A stretch of 27,731 bases of DNA. Source: an uncultured Oscillospiraceae bacterium (lineage in GTDB: Bacteria > Bacillota > Clostridia > Oscillospirales > Ruminococcaceae). Within the stretch, counting starts at the first letter, position 1. Each line of letters starts with the position of its first letter. A model generated the notes under the pieces. It was given only the letters and a program-made list of their open reading frames with translations. It was not told the origin of the DNA and made no database searches. Positions 14,897 to 21,703 of this stretch are shown here, in pieces. The position numbers and the translations under genes were made by a program. Location: NCBI GenBank assembly GCA_934446355.1, contig CAKSEC010000023.1, positions 1-27,731 on the forward strand, given 5' to 3'.

Positions 14897-15958
14897 ATGG
14901 ACAGGGAATGGTCGGAAAAGAACAAGGAAATACAGCGGCTGCTGGGAAAAGAAAGCACATACACGGACGGAATACAGAAGCTTATCGCTTTCAGGGGCGA
15001 TCTTTTTGGTCAGATAACGCAGATAGTGGATACCTTTCCGGAATGCGCATTCTCGCAAATGCCGTATGCCGGCGCAGACGGCTACCACAGCAAAACGCTG
15101 GGCTATTCCATCTGGCATATATTCAGGATAGAGGACATCGTGGCGCACGAACTTATAGCGGAAGATGAGCAGGTGCTGTTTTCCGGCGGCTTTCAGCAGC
15201 GCACAGGCTCTCCGCTGATTACCACGGGGAATGAACTTGAGGGCGGCGAAATAGCCGAGTTCTCGAAGCGCCTTGACGTAAAAGAACTGCACAGCTACGC
15301 CGAAGCGGTAATGCAGTCAACAAACGGGATACTCAGCCGCCTTGCCTACCGTGATTTCAAGCGGACGTTCGGAGATGAAAGCCGTCAGCGGCTGATAGAC
15401 TGCGAATGCGTCAGCGGCAGCGAGAAAGCAAGCTGGCTCATTGACTACTGGTGCAAAAAGAACCTGCTGGGGCTGATAAAAATGCCGTTTTGCAGGCACT
15501 GGATAATGCACATCGAAGCAATGCGCAGGATAAAGAATAAGCTGTGCAAACAGGCGAGAAATGGCGTTGACCCGATAGCGTACTGCGGATTTTCCTGCAA
15601 TCACTGCTTTTTGTCGGAGTGGTGCGGCTCATGCAGGACGGAATATAACACCTGCTCTTTTGCCACCTGCTTTCCGGACGGCAAATGCCCGAATGTCACC
15701 TGCTGCGGCGAAAAGGGGATCGACGGCTGCTATGAATGTCCGGAGCTTGAACAGTGCCAAAAGGGATTCTACACTCCGGAAAACGACGGCGCAGCCGCAG
15801 CCAAGGCTCAGGCAATGTATATCAGGGCGCACGGCAAGCGGGCTTTCCTGAAAGCACACGACAAGCTGCATGAAACGCAGTCGTTCCAGAAAACTCAGGA
15901 GGTACTGGGGCAGGATATGTACGAGGGGCTTAGGATACTCGAAAATATAGAAATATAA
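14897..15958 (+). CDS. DinB-like domain fused to a Cys-rich DUF3795 domain
   Basis: 353 residues, GGGGG ribosome site at 14886-14890. The N-terminal 200 or so residues fit the DinB/YfiT four-helix fold: a His in SIWHIFRIEDIVAHE and a C-terminal HxxxxH in CRHWIMHIEAM could supply the metal site usual for that family. Residues 230-287 hold 13 cysteines in DUF3795 style (YCGFSCNHCFLSEWCGSC, then C-x4-C spacings ending ECPELEQC), which probably bind zinc or an iron-sulphur cluster. The tail KRAFLKAHDKLHETQSF is helical. DinB-like proteins are often thiol transferases using bacillithiol or similar thiols, and DUF3795 has no known function. The single frame and open linker argue for a true fusion. 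It is monocistronic. Confidence 0.8.
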   Translation: MDREWSEKNKEIQRLLGKESTYTDGIQKLIAFRGDLFGQITQIVDTFPECAFSQMPYAGADGYHSKTLGYSIWHIFRIEDIVAHELIAEDEQVLFSGGFQQRTGSPLITTGNELEGGEIAEFSKRLDVKELHSYAEAVMQSTNGILSRLAYRDFKRTFGDESRQRLIDCECVSGSEKASWLIDYWCKKNLLGLIKMPFCRHWIMHIEAMRRIKNKLCKQARNGVDPIAYCGFSCNHCFLSEWCGSCRTEYNTCSFATCFPDGKCPNVTCCGEKGIDGCYECPELEQCQKGFYTPENDGAAAAKAQAMYIRAHGKRAFLKAHDKLHETQSFQKTQEVLGQDMYEGLRILENIEI

Positions 15959-15970
15959 AAAAGTGTGTTC

Positions 15971-16142
15971 CAGACTGGCGAGAAGCCCTCAGATTCTAGG
16001 AACCCGCACAACGACTAGGCTTTGTGCAGGTTGCCCTTAGTTGCCCGACATCGTGTCGGGCTTTGGGGCAACGGCACAAGCATCCTGCTTGTGCCTGTCG
16101 TTGTGTGGGTGACGACGAAGATGAGGGTTTATCGCCAGTCTG
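15971..16142 (-). repeat. Modular hairpin repeat, copy B
   Basis: 172 bp. It reads CAGACTGGCGAGAAGCCCTC then AGATTCTAGG at one end and GATGAGGGTTTATCGCCAGT then CTG at the other, opposite in orientation to copies A and C. Internal hairpins are CCCGACATCGTGTCGGG and CACAAGCATCCTGCTTGTG. It fills the gap between two convergent genes: it starts 12 bases after the DUF3795 stop and ends 3 bases before the VanW gene stop. Confidence 0.87.
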
Positions 16143-16145
16143 ATT

Positions 16146-16991
16146 TTATGTAAGTCTGCGTAAACACGGCGTTATTATCTGGTCCGGCGGAATAAGCGAG
16201 TAGTCGTACATCACCTTTGAATGGTTGTTCAGAATAAGTTCGCTGCGCATTACACGCCGCTGCTTGTCTAAAGTCAGCCTGTAGACACGGCTCACCCGGT
16301 AGAACACGCCGTCCTCCTCGACATAGCCGTAATTCTCCTCCGTCACACGGTAGATATACGGAAATGCGGTCTGCGCCCGCAGTTCGCCGCACAGCCGCTC
16401 GCCGTCCGTCCACACCAGAAGCTGCACCGGACGGTCGGTGGTGTTGCAGAAGCGGTAGTCCACGTTCTTGTAGAACACGCTCGTCCCCGTGCCGAACGGC
16501 ACGCGTCTGCCCGAATCGGGGAAAAGCGCGTCGGAATGGTGGTTGAGTTCCGTCACGGTAAGAGGGCTGTTCAGCACAAGCCAGTGAATGAGGTTCGCAA
16601 GCTGGCACAGCCCGCCGCCGATACCCTGTTCAAGCCTGCCCTTGCTGATGACCAGTCCCGGCTTGTAGCCGCGCTTTTCGCTCGGTTCGCCGACAAGCCG
16701 CCAGAACGAGAAGGTTTCTTTTGGGCGAATTACAATGCCGTTTATTTTCGCCGCAGCAAGCCGCAGGTTCTCCGCCTTGCTGCGCTGCAGTCCCTCCTCA
16801 ACGCCGTGAAGCTTCCGCAGCATATCTGAGGAATGGCTTTTCACCACGACCGGCAGGGGTACTGTGTTTATCTCAGAGGCGAATTTTTCCTTGCTGAACA
16901 GGTCGTGAATATCACGCAGAACGTACTCCTTGCGCAGCGACAGCTTATAGCAGGTCGGGGAGAGTTCGCAGAACAGTTTGCGCTTTTTCAT
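16146..16991 (-). CDS. VanW-family protein
   Basis: 281 residues from the ATG at 16991, which has AAGAGGTG six bases upstream. The frame stays open a further 66 codons, but those lie inside repeat copy C and are not a credible protein. The VanW core is plain at about 95-225: ETFSFWRLVGEPSEKRGY, then EQGIGGGLCQLANLIHWL, HHSDALFPDSGRRVPFG and FYKNVDYRFCNTTDRPVQL. VanW accompanies vanB-type vancomycin resistance clusters but is also widespread on its own, and its function is unknown. No vanHBX ligase or peptidase genes are nearby, so this should not be read as a glycopeptide-resistance locus. No signal peptide is seen. The gene sits between inverted repeat copies B and C, and copy C is in its transcribed leader. 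Confidence 0.88.
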   Translation of the reverse strand: MKKRKLFCELSPTCYKLSLRKEYVLRDIHDLFSKEKFASEINTVPLPVVVKSHSSDMLRKLHGVEEGLQRSKAENLRLAAAKINGIVIRPKETFSFWRLVGEPSEKRGYKPGLVISKGRLEQGIGGGLCQLANLIHWLVLNSPLTVTELNHHSDALFPDSGRRVPFGTGTSVFYKNVDYRFCNTTDRPVQLLVWTDGERLCGELRAQTAFPYIYRVTEENYGYVEEDGVFYRVSRVYRLTLDKQRRVMRSELILNNHSKVMYDYSLIPPDQIITPCLRRLT

Positions 16992-17009
16992 GGCGTTCAC
17001 CTCTTTTGT

Positions 17010-17248
17010 AGACTGGCGATAAACCCTCATCTTCGTCGTAAGGCGAAAACCTTTAATGCGCAGCGTCCGTGCTGCGCTTGGGGTTTTCGCTTGTGGCGTC
17101 CTGCCACAAGCGGCATTTCGGCAGGCGCAAACACGATGTTTGCGCCATTGTCCCCAAAGCCCGACATGATGTCGGGCATTAAAGGACAATCGGACAAAGC
17201 CTAGCCGTAGGGCGTGTTCCTAGAATCTGAGGGCTTCTCGCCAGTCTG
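17010..17248 (+). repeat. Modular hairpin repeat, copy C (long form)
   Basis: 239 bp, same orientation as copy A. Left end AGACTGGCGATAAACCCTCA, right end AGGGCTTCTCGCCAGTCTG. Inside are at least five hairpins: GCGAAAACC with GGTTTTCGC enclosing GCGCAGCGTCCGTGCTGCGC; CTTGTGGCGTCCTGCCACAAG; GGCGCAAACACGATGTTTGC; and CCCGACATGATGTCGGG. It lies between the VanW promoter and its start codon, so it is transcribed as leader RNA in the antisense direction. Confidence 0.87.
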
Positions 17249-17285
17249 GTTATAGTTTTTCAACAAGCTGTATTTTGCTACAATA

Positions 17286-17314
17286 ATTATAACACAGCAT
17301 GACCTTAATTGCAA
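17286..17314 (-). promoter_or_regulatory. Promoter of the VanW-family gene
   Basis: Read on the minus strand: TTGCAA at 17314-17309, 17 bp, TATAAT at 17291-17286. Transcription would begin near 17279, giving a leader of about 290 bases that contains all of repeat copy C. Confidence 0.75.
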
Positions 17315-17352
17315 TTACAGACTGGTTACAAATTATTACAAAACGATTACAT
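17314..17352 (-). promoter_or_regulatory. Four helically phased TGTAA boxes behind the VanW promoter
   Basis: On the plus strand TTACA begins at 17315, 17326, 17336 and 17347, steps of 11, 10 and 11 bp. On the minus strand these are TGTAAT, TGTAAC, TGTAAT and TGTAAT, directly upstream of and touching the -35. Direct repeats once per helical turn are the usual layout for OmpR/PhoB-type response regulators that activate a weak promoter. The remaining bases to 17430 show no clear promoter for the genes to the right. Confidence 0.6.
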
Positions 17353-17430
17353 TAACAGAATGGAAGCAAAACCGCATTTTCAGTAATATCGGACGACCCC
17401 CCGCTCATTATCTGAAAAGAGGTGATGAAT

Positions 17431-17604
17431 ATGACGGAAAGCAGGGACAATACCGCCGAAATACTGGACAGCGGCTGGCTGGGCTGCACTCAGCAGGATC
17501 TTGAACGCCGCAGGGAACTGTTCATGCAGACGGCGGCGGAGCTTCTCGCAGCGCAGCGGCAAAGGGAGCGTGAAGCCGTTTCCGGCGGCGAACAGCGGGG
17601 GTAA
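17431..17604 (+). CDS. 57-residue hypothetical protein upstream of the recombinase
   Basis: Starts at the ATG at 17431 with AGAGGTG seven bases upstream (an ATG at 17425 lies too close to that site). The peptide is charged, with a predicted helix (TQQDLERRRELFMQTAAELL) and a polar tail. It ends 5 bases before the recombinase start, so the two are co-transcribed. Small ORFs ahead of serine integrases can encode directionality or accessory factors, but nothing in this sequence proves that. Confidence 0.6.
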   Translation: MTESRDNTAEILDSGWLGCTQQDLERRRELFMQTAAELLAAQRQREREAVSGGEQRG

Positions 17605-17609
17605 TACGC

Positions 17610-19130
17610 TTGAAAGCATATGCGATATATTTGCGAAAATCACGTGCGGACCTTGACGCAGAGGCGCTCGGTCAGGGGGAAACGCTCGCACGGCACCGCC
17701 GTCAGCTTCTGGAACTTGCCGAGCGCAGCGGGTACGCAGTCGGCGAGATATATCAGGAGATACGCTCAGGCGACAGCATAGAAGCCCGTCCGGAAATGCT
17801 CAGGCTGCTTTCCGACGTGGAACGGCGGCGCTGGAGCGGCGTTCTGTGCATGGATATCGACCGGCTTGCAAGGGGCGACAGCGCAGACCAGGGCAGGATA
17901 ATCCGGACGTTCAGCCTGTCCGATACGCTTATAATCACGCCGAACCGCACCTATGACATGGCGAACGACGATGACGAGGAATACGCAGATTTCGGGCTGT
18001 TCATCGCCCGAAAGGAATACAAAAGCATACGCAGGCGAATGCTGCGTGGGCGTATCGCTTCGGCGAAAGAGGGGCATTTCATCGGCAGCACGCCGCCGTT
18101 CGGCTATGATAAAGTGAAAGTGGAAAGGGGCAGGGGATACACGCTTGCGCCGAACGCCGAAAGCGGGGCGGTGAAGCTCATTTTCTCGATGTGTATTTCG
18201 GGGGACGGCTGCACCAGAATAGCGCAGCGGCTTGACGTTCTGGGGGTAGCCCCGCGGTCGGGCGGGAAGTGGAGCAGGGCTTCTGTCGCCGATATACTGC
18301 AAAACCCTGTCTATTGCGGGAAGATACGCTGGCAGTACCGCAGGGAAAAGAAAAGCAGCAGCGGCGGCAGGATAGAGAAGCACCGCGCCATCTCCGGCGG
18401 CTGCATACTTGCGCAGGGGCTTCATCAGGCGCTGGTCAGCGAGGAGGTATTTCAGCAGGCTCAGCGGCAGATGAGCAGCCGGAAGCGTCCGTGTGTGAAT
18501 CTCGGCAAGTCGCTGCAAAACCCGCTCGCAGGGCTTGTTTACTGCGGAAAGTGCGGTGCACTCATGCAGCGGGTGTGCGGCAGAAGCAAAGTCAGGCTGG
18601 CCTGCCCGAACAGCGGCTGCGATAACATCTCGTCTGAACTCTGTCAGGTGGAGGAAGCGCTGCTGAGCGGACTTTCGGCGTGGCTCAGCGTATCGGTGGA
18701 AGCGGCGCAGCCCGCAGTATCATGCAGGACAGACCCGCTGCGTACTTCGGCTGAACTGCTCGGCAAAAGGCTCGCAGGTCTGGCGGAACAGCGGGGCAGG
18801 ATATACGCATTTCTTGAGCAGGGAATATACACGCCGGAGGAATTTCGGGAGCGCCTGAACACGCTGGAAGAACAGCGGGAGAGCGTTCAGCGGCAGCTTG
18901 ATTCGGCTCAGGCGGAACTGAGAATATCGGCAGTCCCTCAGCTGGAGCGCATACCGCAGGTGTGCACGGCAGTCGGGATATACCGCAGCGCACTGCCGGA
19001 GGAGCAGAACAGACTGCTGAAAGCGCTTGTGGAGCGTGTGGACTACATCAAGACGAAACGCTGCAGAAAGGGCAGGGGCGATACTCCGCTGTTCAGGCTG
19101 GAGATAACGCCGAAATTTCCGGCGGGGTAG
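17610..19130 (+). CDS. Large serine recombinase (resolvase/invertase superfamily)
   Basis: 506 residues, starting at TTG 17610 with a GGGGG site. The catalytic resolvase domain (about 1-145) opens with YLRKSR, where Ser11 is the nucleophile, and has GETLARHRRQL, ARPEMLRLL and CMDIDRLARGD. The recombinase domain follows at about 160-275 (TPPFGYDKV, then NPVYCGKIRW). A zinc ribbon lies at about 309-345 (GLVYCGKCGAL, then CPNSGCDNIS), and a coiled coil at about 385-440 (LAGLAEQRGRIYAFLEQGIY onward). The length and domains match phage and transposon integrases of the Tn4451 TnpX/phiC31 kind. No phage or conjugation genes surround it, so it may be a solitary integrase or the relic of a lost element. 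An attachment site usually lies just beside such a gene; I could not identify one. Confidence 0.92.
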   Translation: MKAYAIYLRKSRADLDAEALGQGETLARHRRQLLELAERSGYAVGEIYQEIRSGDSIEARPEMLRLLSDVERRRWSGVLCMDIDRLARGDSADQGRIIRTFSLSDTLIITPNRTYDMANDDDEEYADFGLFIARKEYKSIRRRMLRGRIASAKEGHFIGSTPPFGYDKVKVERGRGYTLAPNAESGAVKLIFSMCISGDGCTRIAQRLDVLGVAPRSGGKWSRASVADILQNPVYCGKIRWQYRREKKSSSGGRIEKHRAISGGCILAQGLHQALVSEEVFQQAQRQMSSRKRPCVNLGKSLQNPLAGLVYCGKCGALMQRVCGRSKVRLACPNSGCDNISSELCQVEEALLSGLSAWLSVSVEAAQPAVSCRTDPLRTSAELLGKRLAGLAEQRGRIYAFLEQGIYTPEEFRERLNTLEEQRESVQRQLDSAQAELRISAVPQLERIPQVCTAVGIYRSALPEEQNRLLKALVERVDYIKTKRCRKGRGDTPLFRLEITPKFPAG

Positions 19131-19159
19131 TTGCGTATCGCAGGAGAATGTGCTAAAAT
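19131..19159 (+). promoter_or_regulatory. Possible sigma-A promoter before the ECF sigma gene
   Basis: TTGCGT at 19131-19136, 17 bp, TAAAAT at 19154-19159. It would give basal expression of the sigma factor ahead of its ECF-type promoter. Confidence 0.45.
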
Positions 19160-19172
19160 AATGGGGAAATAA

Positions 19173-19199
19173 TGTGACCCGCAGACAGGAAACGCTGTC
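19173..19199 (+). promoter_or_regulatory. ECF-type promoter of the sigma factor operon
   Basis: TGTGACC at 19173-19179, 13 bp, CGCTGTC at 19193-19199. The same two blocks with the same spacing occur before the secreted protein gene at 20569. This bipartite pattern fits an ECF promoter and implies sigma autoregulation. Confidence 0.72.
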
Positions 19200-19237
19200 T
19201 GTATCTATGGAATAGAAAAACAGCCTAGGGGGAGTCA

Positions 19238-19804
19238 ATGATGGAGGATTCAGCAATAGTAGAGCTTTATTTCGCCCGCTCTGAGCAGGCGATAACGGAA
19301 ACCGATATGAAATTCGGGCGGTACTGCACGGTTATCGCATACAATATACTGCACAACAACGAGGACAGCGAGGAATGCAAGAACGACACGTTCGTAAAGG
19401 CGTGGAACGCTATCCCGCCGAAAAAGCCGGATAATCTTCGGGCGTATCTCGGCAGGATAGCGAGGAACATCGCACTGAATATGTACAACTATATGCACCG
19501 AATGAAGCGGGACGTAAACAGCACGGTAGCCATACTTGACGAGCTTTCCGAGTGTATCCCCGACCCCGCTTCGGACGTTGAGCAGGTCACCGAAAGCATG
19601 ATGATACGGGACAGTATCAACGCATTTCTGGGTACTCTGTCCGAGGATAACCGCAGGATATTCGTCCGGCGGTACTGGTACGCAAGCCCTGTCGAGGACA
19701 TCGCACGGGAATACGGCTTCAGCATAAGCAAGGTAAAAACGAGCCTCATGCGTACCCGAAAGAAGCTAAAGGAACATCTGGAAGGCGAGGGGATAGCAAT
19801 ATGA
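19238..19804 (+). CDS. ECF RNA polymerase sigma factor
   Basis: 188 residues with the two-domain ECF form. Region 2 spans about 20-90 (EDSEECKNDTFVKAWNAIP is the 2.2/2.3 segment; the following LRAYLGRIARNIALN is typical). Region 4 spans about 130-182 (LSEDNRRIFVRRYWYASPVE, then DIAREYGFSISKVKTSLMR, the recognition helix-turn-helix). AGGGGGAG at 19227-19234 serves ATG 19238 or, with better spacing, ATG 19241. The gene overlaps the next by four bases (ATGA at 19801-19804). It is expected to direct RNA polymerase to the TGTGACC/CGCTGTC promoters. Confidence 0.92.
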   Translation: MMEDSAIVELYFARSEQAITETDMKFGRYCTVIAYNILHNNEDSEECKNDTFVKAWNAIPPKKPDNLRAYLGRIARNIALNMYNYMHRMKRDVNSTVAILDELSECIPDPASDVEQVTESMMIRDSINAFLGTLSEDNRRIFVRRYWYASPVEDIAREYGFSISKVKTSLMRTRKKLKEHLEGEGIAI

Positions 19805-20463
19805 AAGAAATGCGGTTAATGCAGATTATCGGCGACATAGACGACAAATACATAGAGGAAGCCGCTCCGTGCGAGCAGTCTGAACGCTCCGAGAAGAAGC
19901 CTGCGATACGCTTCGTTCCGTGGGTGAAATATGCGGCGGCGGCTGCGTGTGCGGCGCTTATTCTGGGCGCAGGCATATTTGCGGTGACTCAGCGGGCGAA
20001 TATCGTTGAGAAGCCCGCCGAGAGCGGCTCGGAAGCCGTATCGTCTGACGAAAGCGGAGATTTTGTTCAGGCTGTAAGCCCCTATGAGGATTTCGATACT
20101 CTTGAGGAAGCGGAAAAGGCTGTCGGCTTTGATATCGCAGTACCGGACAGCTTCGGCGCATTCACTGAACTTAGCTTTTCGACTGTGAGCGGAAAAATAC
20201 TGGAGGTGCAGTACTGCGGCGAGGACGGCGGCTGTGGGCTTAGTATCAAGAAAGCAAAGGGCGGCGAGGACGTCAGCGGCGACTGGAACGAATACGAAAG
20301 CGTATCCGAAATTCAGGCGGGCGGCAGGGCTGTCACGATAAAGGGCAATGGCGGTAAGTATTACCTTGCGGTATGGTTGGACGGCGGTTACAGCTATTCG
20401 GTTTCGGTCGCTGACGGCGCTTCTGAGGACGAACTGAAAGCGGTCGTGGAAGATATTCAGTAA
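19801..20463 (+). CDS. Probable transmembrane anti-sigma factor
   Basis: 220 residues. A short cytoplasmic N-terminus (1-40) precedes one membrane helix (about 43-65, YAAAAACAALILGAGIFAVT) and an outer domain. A sigma gene translationally coupled to a single-pass protein is the standard sigma/anti-sigma arrangement, although I see no classical zinc anti-sigma HxxxCxxC motif. The outer domain (about 95-220) is clearly related to the C-terminal domain of the secreted protein at 20569: GLSIKKAKGGEDVSGDWNEY here matches LSIRKGKGTDDISGDYNTY there, and both continue with VTIKGN/VTLKGN and AVW. It may sense an external ligand or the secreted protein itself. Confidence 0.8.
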   Translation: MKEMRLMQIIGDIDDKYIEEAAPCEQSERSEKKPAIRFVPWVKYAAAAACAALILGAGIFAVTQRANIVEKPAESGSEAVSSDESGDFVQAVSPYEDFDTLEEAEKAVGFDIAVPDSFGAFTELSFSTVSGKILEVQYCGEDGGCGLSIKKAKGGEDVSGDWNEYESVSEIQAGGRAVTIKGNGGKYYLAVWLDGGYSYSVSVADGASEDELKAVVEDIQ

Positions 20464-20476
20464 TTTTTTGGAACAG

Positions 20477-20503
20477 TGTGACCTGATGATATTCCACGCT
20501 GTC
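20477..20503 (+). promoter_or_regulatory. ECF-type promoter of the cystatin-like secreted protein
   Basis: TGTGACC at 20477-20483, 13 bp, CGCTGTC at 20497-20503: the same blocks and spacing as before the sigma gene, while the flanking bases differ. The secreted protein is therefore a likely direct target of this sigma factor. Confidence 0.72.
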
Positions 20504-20568
20504 CTTTAGGGTGAAAGGCAGAAAAAAGGCTGCCAGGAAAATCAGACGTAATAAAGGAGAATACAATT

Positions 20569-21687
20569 ATGAGAAAGACAGTCAGATTAACAGCAGCGGC
20601 TATGGCGGCAATTATTGCAGCTTCCTGCGTATCGTTCGGCGCATTTGCGGAGAACTCCGCAGATATCATTGAAAGCGAACCGAGCATTGCGGACGAGATC
20701 CTTGGCGGCTGGGAAGTAAGCGGAAACAGCAGTTCAATGAGCAAGAACCCGCAGGCAAAGGCGGCTTTTGAGAAAGCTACTGAGGGCATGACTGGCGTAA
20801 GCTACAAGGCGATAGCCGTTCTGGGTACTCAGGTGGTCGCAGGCACGAAGTATGCGATACTGTGCAGGGCAACTCCGGTATACCCCGACGCTGATTCTGA
20901 GATGGTGGTAATGTACATCTATGAGAGCCTTGACGGAAGCGCCGGGATAACAGGCTTCCAGACCATCATCGGCGAGCCTGAGGAGGGCGGCTTCACGGCA
21001 AATACCGGCAAAACCGCCATCGACAAGAAGCGTAACAAGAAGATATATTCCGCATACAAAAAGGCTATGAAGGGGCTGGAGGGCGTATCCTACAAGCCGG
21101 TAGCATATCTCGGAAGTCAGGTCGCTGCGGGCAGCAATTACATGATACTCTGCCGCAGTCAGGCGGCTTACCCGGACGCACCGTATGAGTGGTCGCTTGT
21201 GACGGTAAACAAGAGCCTTAAGGGCAAGGTAAAGCTTCTTGATATACAGACGCTGGAGCTTGGCAGCACCGACAGCGAACCGGACATGGGCGGCAATACC
21301 CAGATACCGAACCCATGGCAGGAATACAAGACCGTTGCGGAAGCTGCCAAGGCTGCGGGAGTAAGCTTTGCTGCGTCGGACAAGCTGGGCGACTATACGC
21401 TGTCGTATGTTCAGGCTATGGACGGTATCGTCGAGGTGCGTTACGAAAAGGACGGCAAGGAATTGAGCATTCGCAAGGGAAAGGGCACGGACGACATCAG
21501 CGGCGACTACAATACCTACAAGAACGTCACCGAAAAGACGATAAACGGCGTTACAGTTACCCTGAAAGGCAATGCGGGCGGCGTAGCTTCCGCAGTATGG
21601 ACGGACGGCGAGAACGCTTATGCGTTCTGTTCTGAGGAGGAAATACCTGCAATGCTCTTTGAGAGCGCTGCGGCTGTTATCAAGTGA
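20569..21687 (+). CDS. Secreted protein with two cystatin-like repeats and an anti-sigma-related domain
   Basis: 372 residues, AAAGGAG ribosome site at 20553-20559, signal peptide 1-27 (cleavage after GAFA). Two tandem repeats of about 96 residues follow: GVSYKAIAVLGTQVVAGTKY (QVVAG at 88-92) and GVSYKPVAYLGSQVAAGSNY (QVAAG at 184-188). Each is preceded by an A(F/Y)(E/K)KA helix and followed by ILCR and a strand pair. QxVxG between a helix and strands is the hallmark of the cystatin inhibitory loop, so these may be cystatin-fold domains. Residues about 247-372 are homologous to the outer domain of the anti-sigma factor just upstream. It has its own ECF promoter and a terminator. A role as secreted protease inhibitor or envelope sensor ligand is inference. 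Confidence 0.82.
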   Translation: MRKTVRLTAAAMAAIIAASCVSFGAFAENSADIIESEPSIADEILGGWEVSGNSSSMSKNPQAKAAFEKATEGMTGVSYKAIAVLGTQVVAGTKYAILCRATPVYPDADSEMVVMYIYESLDGSAGITGFQTIIGEPEEGGFTANTGKTAIDKKRNKKIYSAYKKAMKGLEGVSYKPVAYLGSQVAAGSNYMILCRSQAAYPDAPYEWSLVTVNKSLKGKVKLLDIQTLELGSTDSEPDMGGNTQIPNPWQEYKTVAEAAKAAGVSFAASDKLGDYTLSYVQAMDGIVEVRYEKDGKELSIRKGKGTDDISGDYNTYKNVTEKTINGVTVTLKGNAGGVASAVWTDGENAYAFCSEEEIPAMLFESAAAVIK

Positions 21688-21703
21688 TTTTGAGTATTCA
21701 GCA

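Noticed and set aside
16146..16991. Vancomycin resistance locus
   Set aside because: Only a VanW-family protein is present; no D-Ala-D-Lac ligase, VanH or VanX-type gene is nearby, and VanW alone is not known to give resistance.
16992..17189. 66-codon N-terminal extension of the VanW protein
   Set aside because: It is the translation of repeat copy C. A proper ribosome site precedes the ATG at 16991, and the family needs no such extension.
15971..17248. Composite transposon made of repeat copies B and C around VanW
   Set aside because: The copies encode no transposase, no target duplication is visible, and similar copies sit singly elsewhere in the window.
17610..19130. Prophage
   Set aside because: The serine recombinase is the only phage-like gene; no repressor, terminase, capsid, tail or lysis genes are seen on either side.
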